Shown here: positions 36,355 to 48,486 of the stretch, piece by piece
Layout: the number at the start of each line of letters is the position of its first letter
Position numbering within the stretch: the stretch's first letter is position 1
Assembly: GCA_963681505.1 (NCBI GenBank)
Contig: OY811973.1
Coordinates: 3,975,573-4,039,572, forward strand
Source of the DNA: Eunapius fragilis
Lineage: Eukaryota > Porifera > Demospongiae > Spongillida > Spongillidae
DNA: 64,000 bases
Direction of reading: 5' to 3'
Notes under the pieces: generated by a model
Seen by the model: only the letters and a program-made list of their open reading frames with translations
The model's database searches: none
Told to the model about the DNA's origin: nothing
Translations under genes and position numbers: made by a program

Positions 36355-36612
36355 TGAGGTGAGTGTGTGGAGTGGTGTGGTTGGTGTGGTGAGTGTGTGG
36401 TGTGGTGTGGTGTGGTGAGGGTGTGGTGTGGTGAGGGTGTGATGTGGTGAGGTGTGGTGTGCGAGGGTGTGGTGAGGATGTGATGTGGTGAGGGTGTGGC
36501 GTGGTGTGGTGAGGGTGTGGTGTGGTGAGGATGTGGTGTGGTGAGGATGTGGTGTGGTGTGGTGTAGTGTAGTGAGGGTGTGGTGTGGGTGGGTGTGGTG
36601 AGGGTGTGGTGT
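36355..36612. repeat. GTGTGGTGAGG degenerate satellite
   Basis: Irregular GTGTGGTGAGG/ATGTGGTG units. It directly follows a short exon-like stretch on the plus strand (36323-36360, TGCAG acceptor and GTGAGT donor) that could not be placed in a gene. Confidence 0.9.
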
Positions 36613-37082
36613 AGCCATGTGGTAATTTTATATCGTTATGAGCACTGAATTTCATACGAAGTATATACTGCCTGAGTGGGAAAGATGATCTGGAAGAAGA
36701 CTATTTTTTGTAGCTAGGGTGTGGGGTGTGCATGTGAGCGGTGTGGGAGCTAAAGTGTATGGTATATCAATACATGTACTGCGATCATCTATTTTGCTAA
36801 TCAATGGAGTAATGTTATCACGACACTTCAATACCACATCTCCCTGACACAGAAGGAGTGTAGAAAGGTTGGGGTACTGTGCCTGTGCAGTAAACCACAT
36901 TTCGTCAACTATAAGGGTTGCCACCACATGCAATCAATAGCTTATCAACGACGAGTCATGCACTTCGACCATGGATAACCCTAACCTTGTATCTAATATC
37001 TATGCTTCGACTAGCCTGTGTACCCCCTACGGCAGACCCAGCGTAGATGGCTTGCTTACCACTGTATGAATTGCTCAGATAG
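36613..37082. other. No gene recognised
   Basis: Unique sequence without an identifiable feature. Confidence 0.4.
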
Positions 37083-37142
37083 GGGCGGATGCAGGAATTT
37101 GGCGAGGGGGGGGGGGTCCGACATGAATAATTGATGAGGAGG
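37083..37142. mobile_element. Terminal fragment of the 22.03-kb TIR element family
   Basis: The sequence GGGGCGGATGCAGG followed by a G-run and GTCCGACATGAATAATTG is the inverted right end of the element at 22035-22940. It is cut off by the minisatellite that follows. Confidence 0.75.
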
Positions 37143-37550
37143 GACATGCCTACACACCTGGGACATACCAGCACACCAGGGACATGCCTACACACCTGGG
37201 ACATGCCTACACACCTGGGACATACCAGCACACCAGGGACATGCCTACACACCTGGGACATACCAGCACACCAGGGGCATGCCTACACACCTGGGACATA
37301 CCAGCACACCAGGGACATGCCTACACACCTGGACATACCAGCACACCAGGGACATGCCTACACACCTGGGACATGCCTACACACCTGGGACATGCCTACA
37401 CACCTGGGACATACCAGCACACCAGGGACATGCCTACACACCTGGGACATACCAGCACACCAGGGGCATGCCTACACACCTGGGACATACCAGCACACCA
37501 GGGACATGCCTACACACCAGGGACATACCAGCACACCAGGGACATGCCTG
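37143..37550. repeat. ~36-bp minisatellite
   Basis: About 11 copies of a composite unit, ACACCTGGGACATACCAGC then ACACCAGGGACATGCCT. The units are directly adjacent, without spacers. It resembles in sequence the 14-bp array at 20344-20642. Confidence 0.95.
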
Positions 37551-37556
37551 CACGGT

Positions 37557-38573
37557 TATACATGAACATGTAAACACAAAATAACTGTCTAATGCATGCA
37601 AAGCAAAAAAAAATTCAATTTCGCCTACAACATGGAGAAATCAACATAACATTTCAGAGCTCTTGTTGCCTACCAATGTACATTATATCTACATGCGCAT
37701 ATAGTGCACAAGGCATCTACAGTATTATTGGCCATGCACCCTTAGTATAGTCATGAGACACAGTACATAATCCTCTTTCCCTATCCAACCATTGCAATGC
37801 ACTAAGCCTCCCTCCCCACCTCCCACCCACACAGTGGGAAACCACATCACCTCCATCGTGCTGCAGGCTGCCCTCTTTGAGCAAGAAGTACATGCATGTA
37901 CCTCATGGGGTTCGCACCATACCTGGAGATCTGTTGGAGTGGGTCAAATGACGTTCCCTTTGCTTTTTGACATCTGAAGGTTAAGGGCAACCACCAGTGT
38001 TTTATAGAACTGGACCACTGATTACCTCTTGAGCATGCAAAGCCAAGCACAGCCACCAATATGATGTAACATGCAGACACACACACACACACACACACAC
38101 ACAAGCTTTCATATAATACACACAAAACGGACACCTGCACACACAAACCCACACACACAGACACACATGTACACACCCACATATACACACACAAATACAC
38201 CCACACGTGTACATATACCTCCCATCTGGTTGACCTGCATGCCATGAAGGGGGTCAGACAGAGCACCCATGTGGGTGGAGGGGGCGGGGATATACTGGGA
38301 GCTCCAATTAGCATCTAGCCCCAATTTGTTTAGTAAAACCAAACTGGTTTGAAAATGGGGAAAAGATGACATGGAAAGCACACAGAATGTGTGCAATACT
38401 TACTATTTGTATGGTGGGTAGAAGGAAATGTATGAGTACATGTATGGGCATATACATGTGGTTACTCTACCAACCACCCCTTCGCTATGTCAGGAGAGGA
38501 GGACCAACATCCTTCCACATATTTCCACAGTTGGTAAAAAGTACACACCAGGGCTGGCACACTAGGGCTGGCA
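37557..38573. pseudogene. Partial duplicate of the MARS2 locus
   Basis: 37557-38213 matches about 18343-18890, and 38222-38573 matches about 19985-20345, so the AC-rich intron and the YVWLDAL exon are absent between them. The copied MSKSKGN exon (about 37854-37966, minus strand) has a one-base insertion after MSKSKG and a 12-base insertion (ATGCATGTACCT) near its end. It cannot encode the original product. It is a broken copy, not a second synthetase. Confidence 0.85.
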
Positions 38574-39494
38574 TGCAGAGTTTTGACAGTAAACTCAATA
38601 GTTATGTTATAAACACTGGTTCCTACAATGCAGTCATGATCATTCCACAGTAAAAAAAATTGATTTATTATGGCATACAATGTATGCTGTGTAAATGACA
38701 TGCTAAACAGTTTTCGCCATCAATTAAAAGCATTCATATCGAGAGTGGTGATGTGATCACCCACTGCTGTGACGTTATTTGGCCTGGCTACGAGTATAAT
38801 CGCGTATGTAGTTCCACCGACGGATTTCAAAAGTTACCAAACCTTATATAGAAGTAGAAATCAAATTAGGTTATGTACAGTATATGAATAGTTTCCATAA
38901 CTTTGGATGTATACTGATTTCTCCATATGCATAACCAACTCTCCCAGCTTGATAATGGGTTCATCACATAGGCATTGTGTCAACTTAATGCAAGTTAAAA
39001 CTATGAAAACAAAAGAATCAAAAGTTGCACCCTACATTATGTTGCCACTAATTAGCAGGACAGCAGGTCCATCAAAGTAATGGCATCCTGGGAAAAACAA
39101 ATACAAACACTTATTACTCTTCCAATTATAACCCTATCAGTTTCTATGAACAGAAGGGTTAATAGAGGAAGGAAGTTGCGAGCTGGACGATTCTTTACTA
39201 AGAAATTCATCATACTGATACACCCAACTGTAATCTTCATCTTCATCATCACTAGGTGCTACATCATTCTCATCTTCTGGTAGTTGAACATCGTCCTCTA
39301 GCTATAATAGTATAGCACAATTACAAATACGCGTAATACAGGACAGAGGTCAGCAATACATCATGAGTATCAAAGTTGACGCATCTTATTGAATAAATAT
39401 TCAGTCCCTATTTGCAAATCCCTATTTCAACATTATTTAGTTCATGTTTCAACACACACTGGATAATGGTCAGGATAAACGTGTTTTCAAATTC
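38574..39494. other. No gene recognised
   Basis: AT-rich unique sequence up to the Mutator-like element. Confidence 0.4.
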
Positions 39495-39503
39495 CTAAAT
39501 GAA

Positions 39504-39850
39504 GGGTGTAGCTAATAGTAGGAGTAGGAGTAGGAGTAGGAGTAGGAGTTGATGTCTAAAAGTAGGAGTAGGAGTAGGAGTTGATGTCTAAAAGTAGGAG
39601 TAGGAGTAGGAGCAGGAGATGGAGTCGAGGTCTAACAGTAGGAGTAGGAGTAGGAGTTGATGTCTGAAAGTAGGAGTAGGAGTAGGAGCAGGAGTAGGAG
39701 TAGGAGCAGGAGTAGGAGTTGGTGTCTAGTAGGAGTAGTAGTTGAGGTCTAAAAGTAGGATTAGGAGTTTATGTCTAAAACTAGGAGTAAGAGTAGGAGC
39801 AGGAGTAGGAGTTGATGTCTAAAAGGAGTATAGGAGTTGATCTTATAGTA
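39504..39850. repeat. MULE left terminal repeat of TAGGAG hexamers
   Basis: About 345 bases of (GTAGGA)n blocks separated by a TTGATGTCTAAAA spacer. It is the inverted counterpart of 45955-46078 but about three times longer, so the two ends have expanded unequally. Confidence 0.9.
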
Positions 39851-40304
39851 AGGTCTGGCACTATCTATGGTTACATATACCAAGAGTTGAATCTTACGAC
39901 AAGTTATAACATATAATTAGTATAGAAGTATAGTAGTATCCAGTATTGACATGTGACAAATGAACCTAGTGTGGAGCAAGGAAGAGTCAACAGTACAGTA
40001 TTTTCTCAAGCTGAAAGGTACAAAATTGATAAGCAACACTGGAAATGATATGGTGAATTGTAGGCATACAAATATATAACACTCAGCATGCACTTAATTC
40101 CTTGAGGACAAAAGATAATATACATAAGATCCGGTCTGTCCTTTTGTAATATCCGGACCACGCCCCACGATGGATCTTTCCAGAAGGTTAAACCACAAGA
40201 GTCGGTCGTGGTCTCTCCTCATTGGACAATCTGTGTTGGTGTTGTTTGTCGTCATCGTGCCCTATATATTGTACGTGTGCATGTGTGTAATTGAGTTGTT
40301 TGTC

Positions 40305-43300
40305 CTAACGGCTGGTGACCTTGGGCAGGCGCATGCAAGCTTCTAGCGTGCAAATGTAAACCCCCACCCCTGGGGTTACATATATTACACCTTTGTGTAT
40401 CAAGTTTTTTTTGTCAAGAGGTTTCAATCGTACTTGACCAGTTACTTCTAGACCATCATAAAAATACAATTCTCCTCGCCATATAATGACTGCAGTTATA
40501 TGTTTCCTTGAAACGATGGAATGCCCAGCCAGTTCATATCTTATACCATAAAGCACTATTTCCTTTGGTAGTTCTCCAATCACATCAACCATCTCATCAT
40601 TTTCAAATGATGCTATGTTAAATGGTATAATCCATGGCCTGCTGCTTAGAAAGGCTGCACTTTGAACTATGGGTGTGCCCCTACATTCATAGAAAGCGCT
40701 TCTTTTATTTGTGGTAACATCTTCTCTATCACTTTCTGCATGTGGAGCATTACTTGGTGGTTCATGGGGAAATGCAGCACCACAAAAGCCATAGAAATGT
40801 CCAGAAATGGGGAAAATGTGTTTGATTTGATCAGCAATTGATATTTCACATTTAGATGTAGGATGTAAAGTGAATTCTACAACACAGCGTTCTGATTTTG
40901 GACTGGTTCTGCTTTACTCAATCCAAACATGGTTAGAAACATGGAATTCTGAGAAGAGTACAGAATTAGAGTTGTCAAGAAGTTGTCAGAAGTACAAGTG
41001 TTGGTATATTTTGAATGCATCCATGGTATAGTTGGTGGGAGATAACATTTTGGACAAAAGAAGTCATGTGTTCTTTTAGGAACTGGAATGCCACAGACAT
41101 GTAAACAATGATTGTGATACCATCTCGCACACTTGCAGCATACATGAATATTAAACTCTTTTTGCTGTGTGCCATAAATAGCCTTAGATGTTGTTCCCTC
41201 TATCCAAGGAGTTTGACATACACAGAGCAATTCAATATTGTCTGTTTTAGTTGAACAAAAGCCTTTCTTATCATTCTGAGTTGACAAAAATGTTACTTCA
41301 TCGGTCATTAGAGCTTGTATCTCTTGCAATAGTACATGAGGTTTGTACCTTACTTTTGACAGATCTGACTCTGGTTGGTAGCAAGCATGAAATACCAAAC
41401 CAGCAAGCAATATATCTTCTTCACTCTCTATGAATTGGACACCACAATGCTTCACTGTAACCTCTATTACTCCATGGCTTCGAACTGCAATACCAGCATG
41501 GTAGTTGAGTTCTAACCTGTCAGGGGCCATGTAGGTAGATATCCCCTATACATTACAGAAAGAGTAAAGAATGCTTTGTGAAAAATAATTCATAAGCATT
41601 TGCCTCATACCTCAACGATAGGTTTTCCTCCATTTGAGTCATCAAACATGCGTCTCAAAAATACAACTTGGTTAGAACGTGCTGTTTGTAATACAATGAT
41701 ACATCCTGGTCTGAGATATTCAATCTCCTGTGTGTTTGAAGTTAAACATGATTACACGTACACATGCATATTGAGCATATAAGTGGCATGTATATCATAC
41801 CTTATTGTAAGTAGCTTCACAGACATAGGAGGCTGCTAGAATATCCGGGAACAGTATATTGATCTTGGTAAAATATTCATTCCATGATATATTATCAACA
41901 CCAGTACCATTTGCACTGTTATATAATTGTCGATTACAGTTGACATTAAGACTCTTTCCTTGACACAGTATTGACAAATAAGTACATTGACTATCACCTT
42001 CAATGACAACGTTTGAAGGTGCATTGTTCTCATTGGAAAACGATGCATGAGGAATGTCATCAATAGCTGCAGGTGGCATTCTGGGAGAGGGTGAAGCATT
42101 AAGTGTCGGGGACCCTTGCAGTACATCTTCAGGACCTGGTGGAAACTGGTCATGATACGAAGAAGGGTACAGTGTTGTAGAAACTGGTGCACCAGAAATG
42201 GATTGAGGTGAAATGTTTTCATCATCTGTAGAGTACTTCACATGCTTTGTAGGTGGCAATTGGACGTTTGCTATAAAGACAAAAAATTAATAATTAATAT
42301 AAATGTCTTATAAATTATATATTATTATATTCATGTACTGTCAAAAAGTCAAACTTACATGTACATGTATGCGTGTTTGATCTTTTATCATCCTGCTTAA
42401 AATCATTTTTTCTGGGTTTTTTTCTTCCAGAGGGTCTTTCAGTTTTTCTGCTTTCTTTTCGTTGTAGTTCAGATATATTGGGCTGTCCATGAATATTTGG
42501 GGACAAGCCAACCATTAATCTGCATGATATGAAAACATGTTCTAGTAGAGGAGCAGGAACATGTCTCTTTAGGAAACAACTTCACAGCACGTGGAGTGAT
42601 CCCGTCATTTTCCATTACAATCCATGCTCCTCCATTAACAAGTTTAACTCTCTGATTGCTGATTGCTGATTGTGCTAAACTCATCTGACCATCTTGAGAA
42701 CTAGCTCTAGATGCTGAAGGTTTCAATTTTTTTTCTGTAGATTCATCTGTATTATGATTAAGATCATGCTTAACTTTGTCAAAAATACCTGAAGGATCAA
42801 GTCCGTAATCAAGAAATGGCATCAATAATGGTTCTCTTTTATAGTGATCATATTCACTTTTGATTTCAAAGCGGCCACATTGATGGATAGAGCGCTCTAT
42901 TTCATGATGGTAAAACTGACATAAATGAAAAAGTGATACAGCTATAACATCTAGTGGGACATACTTCCACTGTTGAAGTCGATGCAGTACAGCATTCATT
43001 GACTCTGAAGGATTGTTTGTAATTCCATCCTCTGCATTACATATGCCGGCTGTTTTTAATACCCAAATAGCTGCATGTGCTTTAAATGATGGTAGGAGAT
43101 TTTGTTCAAAGTAAGTGATTATTTTGGGTTTAGATGTAAACTCTTCAGAATTTTTCAATTCCGCCCATGCTCTGTCAAAATCACTTTCCGTAAGTTCATT
43201 TTTCATTAGTCCTCTAAAAGCTTTAGTACAGTAATTTATTTCAGCACAAGTGCAGTTGCCTTTTGTCTTTAAATGCCAATGCAAGCATTCTGTATATGAT

Positions 43301-45817
43301 TCCAGCAGTACAGATGTGTACCAACAAGAAAAATGCCTGAAAATTTGAATTAATTAACCCTCTTAGTTAACAAAGCAGTTGTAATTTCTGTAATAGCATC
43401 AAGAAATTCTTGATGATCTATATGATATCGTTTTGAGTGTATGAAAAATGAGCAAGGAATGATGGGATTGCCAATAAATAAGCCGTGCCTGAAGGTCAGT
43501 GTAGACATGTAATAATCCCCCATGTTGAAAACTGTATCATAGTGTAGCACGTCTGGGTCAGTGCTTACATTTAGTAAATGTTCCAAAGAATCCAACAAAG
43601 GATGAGCCATTATGTGCACAATGGTCCTTGGATGTATTGAAATGCGTGTAATAAAATCTTTGCTATCTCCTTTTCGATTTGTCATGTTCAGTTGTAGGCA
43701 TAGTTCGTAAATGTTATGAAGTGCATCATGAGACATTCTAAATTCCCGATTTATATCATCTTTGATATTTCTGACCTACAGTTATGTATGAACAATTTTA
43801 AAGCATATATTATGACGTTTAACTAAATACCTGTTTATAGTTGCGAGGTGTCATTACACAATGGTTCGGTCCTCCTCTGTCAGAGTTCACGATCTCTTCA
43901 TATACCTGCCTGACAGGTTTTAAAGGATTACAAGCTTCTACCTGCATTGGGTTCGAATATAATATATATAATTTACATTCAAAATCGTAATAGGTTAATT
44001 ATACATCAAAATAGAACTACTTACTAATTAAGACACAATGAGTCAATAAGGCAATAAGTCAATAAGTAAGCAAGGCTAGGTGTTCAGTTTATTGACTCAT
44101 CGTGTCTGAATTAGTAAGTAGTTCTATTTTGTTAAAATAAAAAATTCTAATTATAGTTAATAATCATATATAAATATTAATGATGCGTACCTTTTCCTTA
44201 ACAAATGGAGCAGATCGAATAAATGGTCTGGATGTGTTTTTTGAATTTCGATGTCCAAAGGTTGTAAAAATTGTGTGGTCTCCAGTATAATGAAGTATGT
44301 AGTAGCTTTCATAGCCCCAATATTCCCACCGTCGAAAGCGTGAATCCCCTTGACGACTAACAAGGCTTGCATCATCTACTGCATTTGATCTTTTCTTGAT
44401 ATCATACCCAGCACAGCTAACCACATATACACCTTTTGACACCCATCGATACTGATCACATCTGTGTGTATTAAAAGCAAGTACAAAATAATAATTCTAA
44501 CAATTCTCAGACCAGACGTCATCATTAATGTTATTACACTGTCAGTAGGGGAGCAGTGGGTTAATTGAGCAACTAGGTAAGTTGAGCCACCCCTTTTTTT
44601 AGCTGTACGAAGAAACATAATTGAAATATGTTATCATAAATTGACATTAAGTGTAATGACTGGCTTTTTGTCCTACATAAGGATTTAGTTTTAGTATTCA
44701 TTAGAATGTAGTATTCAAAAATTAGAAATTTAACAATCAGAGTAAAATTTTTTATGGTTTTGCCTCATTATTTCTACATAATGATAATATTCCTGTTCCA
44801 GTCTTTGGTGTTTGAAAGTACAAGTATGCATATATATTTATGTTTAAAATAAACTATACTTTGCTTTCATTTTATAACTTTGCTCTTTGCTGGAAAGGTT
44901 AGTAGTGTGGTTAGTTGAGCCATTTGCAAAGGGTCCATATGCTTGGAATCGTATGGCGATTTATTGATATGAGTAACAGAAATAGTGAGTATGCTTATTT
45001 GACTATGCAGCAATCTCAGAGGCATTCTGTTATTATTTATAATATGGAGAATGACTTTGTGAATCTTGTTAAATCACTTGCAAATCAATATTGGGTTCTC
45101 ATTGGAAAAGTGTCATACATTAATGTATGAATTTACTTTGATCAATTATTTGACGATGCTTGGTAATTCTACAAGAGACAGGAAGGCCTTGGCCTACTCA
45201 TGCTGACATATGCAAATAACTTTAGCTTAAGAAAAGCATATGGCTCATCTGACCCATGTAACTGGCTCAACTGACCCACTTGGCTGGGTTAGTTGTGCCA
45301 TTTGACACCTGTTAACAATGTCCTTTTCTCACATACTTCCCCAGTCTCTAAAATTCCTATGACATGTACCCAAGTGGTGCCCCTTTATATCAGACTATTA
45401 ACCTATCAGATTATTAACCTCTGCTTAATACCAAGCCCTAAAAATTGGCTCAACTAACCCCCTCCTCCCCTAAAGAACTATATACATTGTAGTTACATGA
45501 ATAAACGATCTATATAAAATTGCATTACGATCGTATAGCTTTGCGATCCCGATTGCTATAGTGTCTACATACCTGAACTTCCTCTTGTTATTTTCCCACA
45601 AAGATTTGTCTGGTCCCAAATCAAATATGAATACTTGACCTTCCGTGAGCAGTGCTGGGGGAACACTGGAAATTTTGCCATTAAATCCGTCTGACGATGC
45701 GTTTAGGAAATAATCCAAGACACGCTCTGCATCAAGGCTGTTCATTTCCGTAGCTGTCACAGGGATTGCTTGTGGCCCCAACAATCCTGTATCTTGATGA
45801 GGCAAATCCATCATCAT
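40305..45817 (-). CDS. MULE transposase with C-terminal PHD and ubiquitin-protease-like domains
   Basis: Exons: 45573-45817 (ATG at 45817), 44191-44461, 43831-43941, from 43775 to about 43350, about 43335-42540, about 42515-42350, 42275-41810, about 41728-41610, then 41530-40305. Exons 1-2 give a WRKY/GCM1-like zinc-binding region (LWENNKRKFRCDQYRWVSKG, later ILHYTGDHT). Then comes the transposase core (VLHYDTVFNMGDYYMSTLTF; NNPSESMNAVLHRL), a SWIM finger (CSCSSTRTCFHIM), a Ser/Pro-rich linker, a PHD finger (CCKCARWYHNHCLHVCGIP, FFCPKC), and a peptidase-like end (FYGFCGAAFP; KHITAVIIWRGELYFYDGL) like ubiquitin or SUMO proteases. Frames break after TALLTKR (a 22-base gap or a very short intron), after FHIM, and before the peptidase part. 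The transposase is probably not functional from this copy. Confidence 0.75.
44548..45470. mobile_element. Nested TA-flanked inverted-repeat element in MULE intron 1
   Basis: The ends GGGGAGCAGTGGGTTAA and (inverted) GGGGAGGAGGGGGTTAG lie between TA dinucleotides (44546-44547 and 45471-45472). Internal copies of a TTAGTTGAGCCATTT word recur. No transposase. A TA duplication fits Tc1/mariner-type mobilisation. It interrupts the intron between the first two MULE exons. Confidence 0.7.
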
Positions 45818-45954
45818 AATGTGGCGCGAATGATAAAACGTGGCAACTTAACACCTATGCGTGCGCAGGAATTACGAACGCAGTTGCTGAAGTACATTGC
45901 TTATAGTTTTGATGTTGTTCGTGGGCGGGGCTCAGCAAATGTGGATGTTTATAC

Positions 45955-46078
45955 TTCTAGCCATCAATTCCTACTCCTATACTCCTACTTTTAGACACCG
46001 ACTCCTACTCCTACTCCTACTTTTAGACCTCGACTCCTACTCCTGCTCCTACTCCTACTCCTACTTTTAGCTACACCC
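45955..46078. repeat. MULE right terminal repeat of TAGGAG hexamers
   Basis: Inverted (TCCTAC)n blocks with TTTTAGACCTCGAC spacers, ending GCTACACCC. Confidence 0.9.
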
Positions 46079-46087
46079 CTAAATGAA

Positions 46088-47189
46088 TCTTTACAAAGCA
46101 TAATCTTAATCAAATATCATCATATGGATTTCGACTCTTTCATGATACAGTGGAAGCAAAAGGGGGTAAACCCAGACCTCATGTGCACAGTAAATTAATT
46201 AAATGTGTGGTATCATCTATTCCTTAGAAAGTGAGAGAAATACCTCCACCACCCCAGTAGCATCACCACTGCAATACAAAATACCACCAAGGGAGCAGGA
46301 GGTCATGATATTATTAATGATTCAATACTGTCATCACCAATGTTGGTATTCCTCAGGCTGGATGGATTGGAGGTGGGAGATGGTTGGAGTGTGATGGGAT
46401 ACGATGTATAAGTCGTACATTTTGTCATCCTACGTGGATTAAGCTATACGTACATCCCAGTGACTATTACATCATACAGAGAAATACGAAACCCTAATTG
46501 CTTGTAATCACTTATAATAAGATTCTATTAAGAAGTGAGCAGTCTACTGCATGCACTTATGCTGGATATTAAAGTGGCATCCTATAAAGCATTTGTGTGT
46601 GCAAATATTGAGGGTGTGTCCAGAGAGGGTATGGTTATCGCAGCACAGGGGTGGACAGGGAGGGGGGGGGGGGGGGGGGTATGAGGATTTCCACCCCAGC
46701 ACATCACATGACTAAGTAGTGTTGCAGTTTGTAATTTCAAGGAAGCATACTGAGAGCTGTACTAGTCTACCCTCACCACCTGAAGCAATAACCTCATCAT
46801 TGGTACCCCCTCTACCATCAGTACTGGTACCGGTTGCAGTGCCCTTAATTTTATAACCATTAAAATGCTACCTGTGCTTTTAAGGGTAGTTTGTTCTTGA
46901 GTACCTGCATGAACATTTTAGGCAAAACTTATAGGACCTCTTATTTGCCCAGTTGCAATTTTGACTAATAATTCAATCCCTTTTTGATTAGAGCACTATG
47001 AAATATTTTCACATGCTGTTTCATCTTATATTTAGAGTAATTATTGTCCTCAATAGGAGTTTCTTATTGACAAAGAGTGGCATCTGTATTAGTCATAAAC
47101 TCTCTCGTGTCATTATTGCTAAAATGAGGAACAATGCTGGCTGCTGACAAAAACAGTAAGGTTTCTGAGTATTATATATTACATGTAAT
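46088..47189. other. No gene recognised
   Basis: Contains a G-run (46662-46679). Nothing assignable to a family. Confidence 0.4.
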
Positions 47190-47588
47190 TGTGTGTAATG
47201 AAGTGGTATACGAGAGTGGACACAACCATTTCTGTATTGTACATTTTACATAAATAACAGATTGCATCATTAGGCTATACTGCATCATGCAGGTCTATGC
47301 AATGGAGATTTGTATAATATCTGAACGCTTTAGTCCAAAGAGACACTTGCAGGCATTTGCATTTTGAAAAAAACTCATCTGATCACTAAAGGCTATTAAA
47401 GGAAACAATCTCAACAAATGAATTAATAAAATGCCACTAAAAATCAATGATGAAATACTATGCATATCTTCATTTATAATATTCTTGGAAACTGCTGTAA
47501 TTATATATTATGTATGAAGTACGTTACATGTACTACACTTACCTCAGCTGCTGTAGATTAGGCATATGATGGACCACTTTTGAAAATG
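47190..47588 (-). pseudogene. Truncated copy of an NLR intron and LRR exon
   Basis: The segment resembles 9250-9660 (shared words AGATTGCATCATTAG and CATGCAGGTCTATGCA). It ends in a partial LRR exon on the minus strand (47543-47588) encoding SKVVHHMPNLQQL, with an intact GTAAG donor. The exon loses its first half at 47588. It is a detached fragment of the same NLR family, about 38 kb from the full gene. Confidence 0.8.
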
Positions 47589-48060
47589 ATGCTGTAGCGT
47601 ACCTTTTGGTGGTCATTATGTTGTTCCTTTCGGTACCGCGCTTGACATACGCACGTTTGGCAGATCTGGCAGCATCTGGATCTTTCCACTTTTAGATGCT
47701 CGAGTGGAATCAGAATTGTCCTTGAGATTGTATAGTAAAACCGTCGAATTTGAGAACGCTGGTTATTTTATACTGGTGCGTCATGAACATTGGGATAGCT
47801 GATCGGAACCTACGCGAGTAGGTTCCATGTACGAATCCTGCAGTATCATGAAGTCATTAAAAAAACGTCACTCGCGTCTAGCGGGACAGCCAAGAGTCGG
47901 GTCACTTCGCTCTTAGTGGCAATCGAGCAATATCAAAAAGAGAAGAGTTCTGCGTTATATCTGTGTCATATAACGGTGTAATTTTAAAGAACAAAAATAC
48001 TCGACCCCATCGTCCGTACCCAGTCCCACTTTAAATTCCTCATCCGTCGTCGTTGTTGTC
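47589..48060. other. No gene recognised
   Basis: Unique sequence between the truncated LRR exon and the TTC tract. Confidence 0.4.
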
Positions 48061-48286
48061 TTCTTCTTCTTCTTCTTCTTCTTTCTTCTTCTTCTTCTTC
48101 TTCTTCTTCTTCTTCTTCTTCTTCTTCTTCTTCTTCTTCTTCTTCTTCTTCTTCTTCTTCTTCTTCTTCTTCTTCTTCTTCTTCTTCTTCTTCTTCTTCT
48201 TCTTCTTCTTCTTCTTCTTCTTCTTCTTCTTCTTCTTCTTCTTCTTCTTCTTCTTCTTCTTCTTCTTCTTCTTCTTCTTCTTCTTC
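48061..48286. repeat. (TTC)n microsatellite ending at an assembly gap
   Basis: About 225 bases of TTC with one interruption near 48082. It runs straight into the N-run, so the true length is unknown. Confidence 0.98.
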
Positions 48287-48486
48287 NNNNNNNNNNNNNN
48301 NNNNNNNNNNNNNNNNNNNNNNNNNNNNNNNNNNNNNNNNNNNNNNNNNNNNNNNNNNNNNNNNNNNNNNNNNNNNNNNNNNNNNNNNNNNNNNNNNNNN
48401 NNNNNNNNNNNNNNNNNNNNNNNNNNNNNNNNNNNNNNNNNNNNNNNNNNNNNNNNNNNNNNNNNNNNNNNNNNNNNNNNNNNNNN
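48287..48486. other. Assembly gap, 200 N
   Basis: Exactly 200 undetermined bases, a conventional placeholder size. Continuity between the two sides is not proven. Confidence 0.99.

Larger units (their letters stand above)
39504..46078. mobile_element. Mutator-like (MULE) DNA transposon, 6.6 kb
   Basis: The ends read GGGTGTAGCTAATAGTAGG (39504) and, inverted, GGGTGTAGCTAAAAGTAGG (46078). They are flanked by an exact 9-bp duplication CTAAATGAA (39495-39503 and 46079-46087), which is the length typical of Mutator elements. Both terminal repeats are built from TAGGAG hexamers. Inside is one minus-strand gene (45817 to 40305) with a DNA-binding region, MULE transposase, SWIM finger, PHD finger and protease-like domain. 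The exact target duplication suggests a fairly recent insertion, yet the gene has frame breaks. Confidence 0.9.

Noticed and set aside
37131-37584. Possible CRISPR-like array
   Set aside because: The repeats are directly adjacent without unique spacers, and this is an animal locus; it is a minisatellite.
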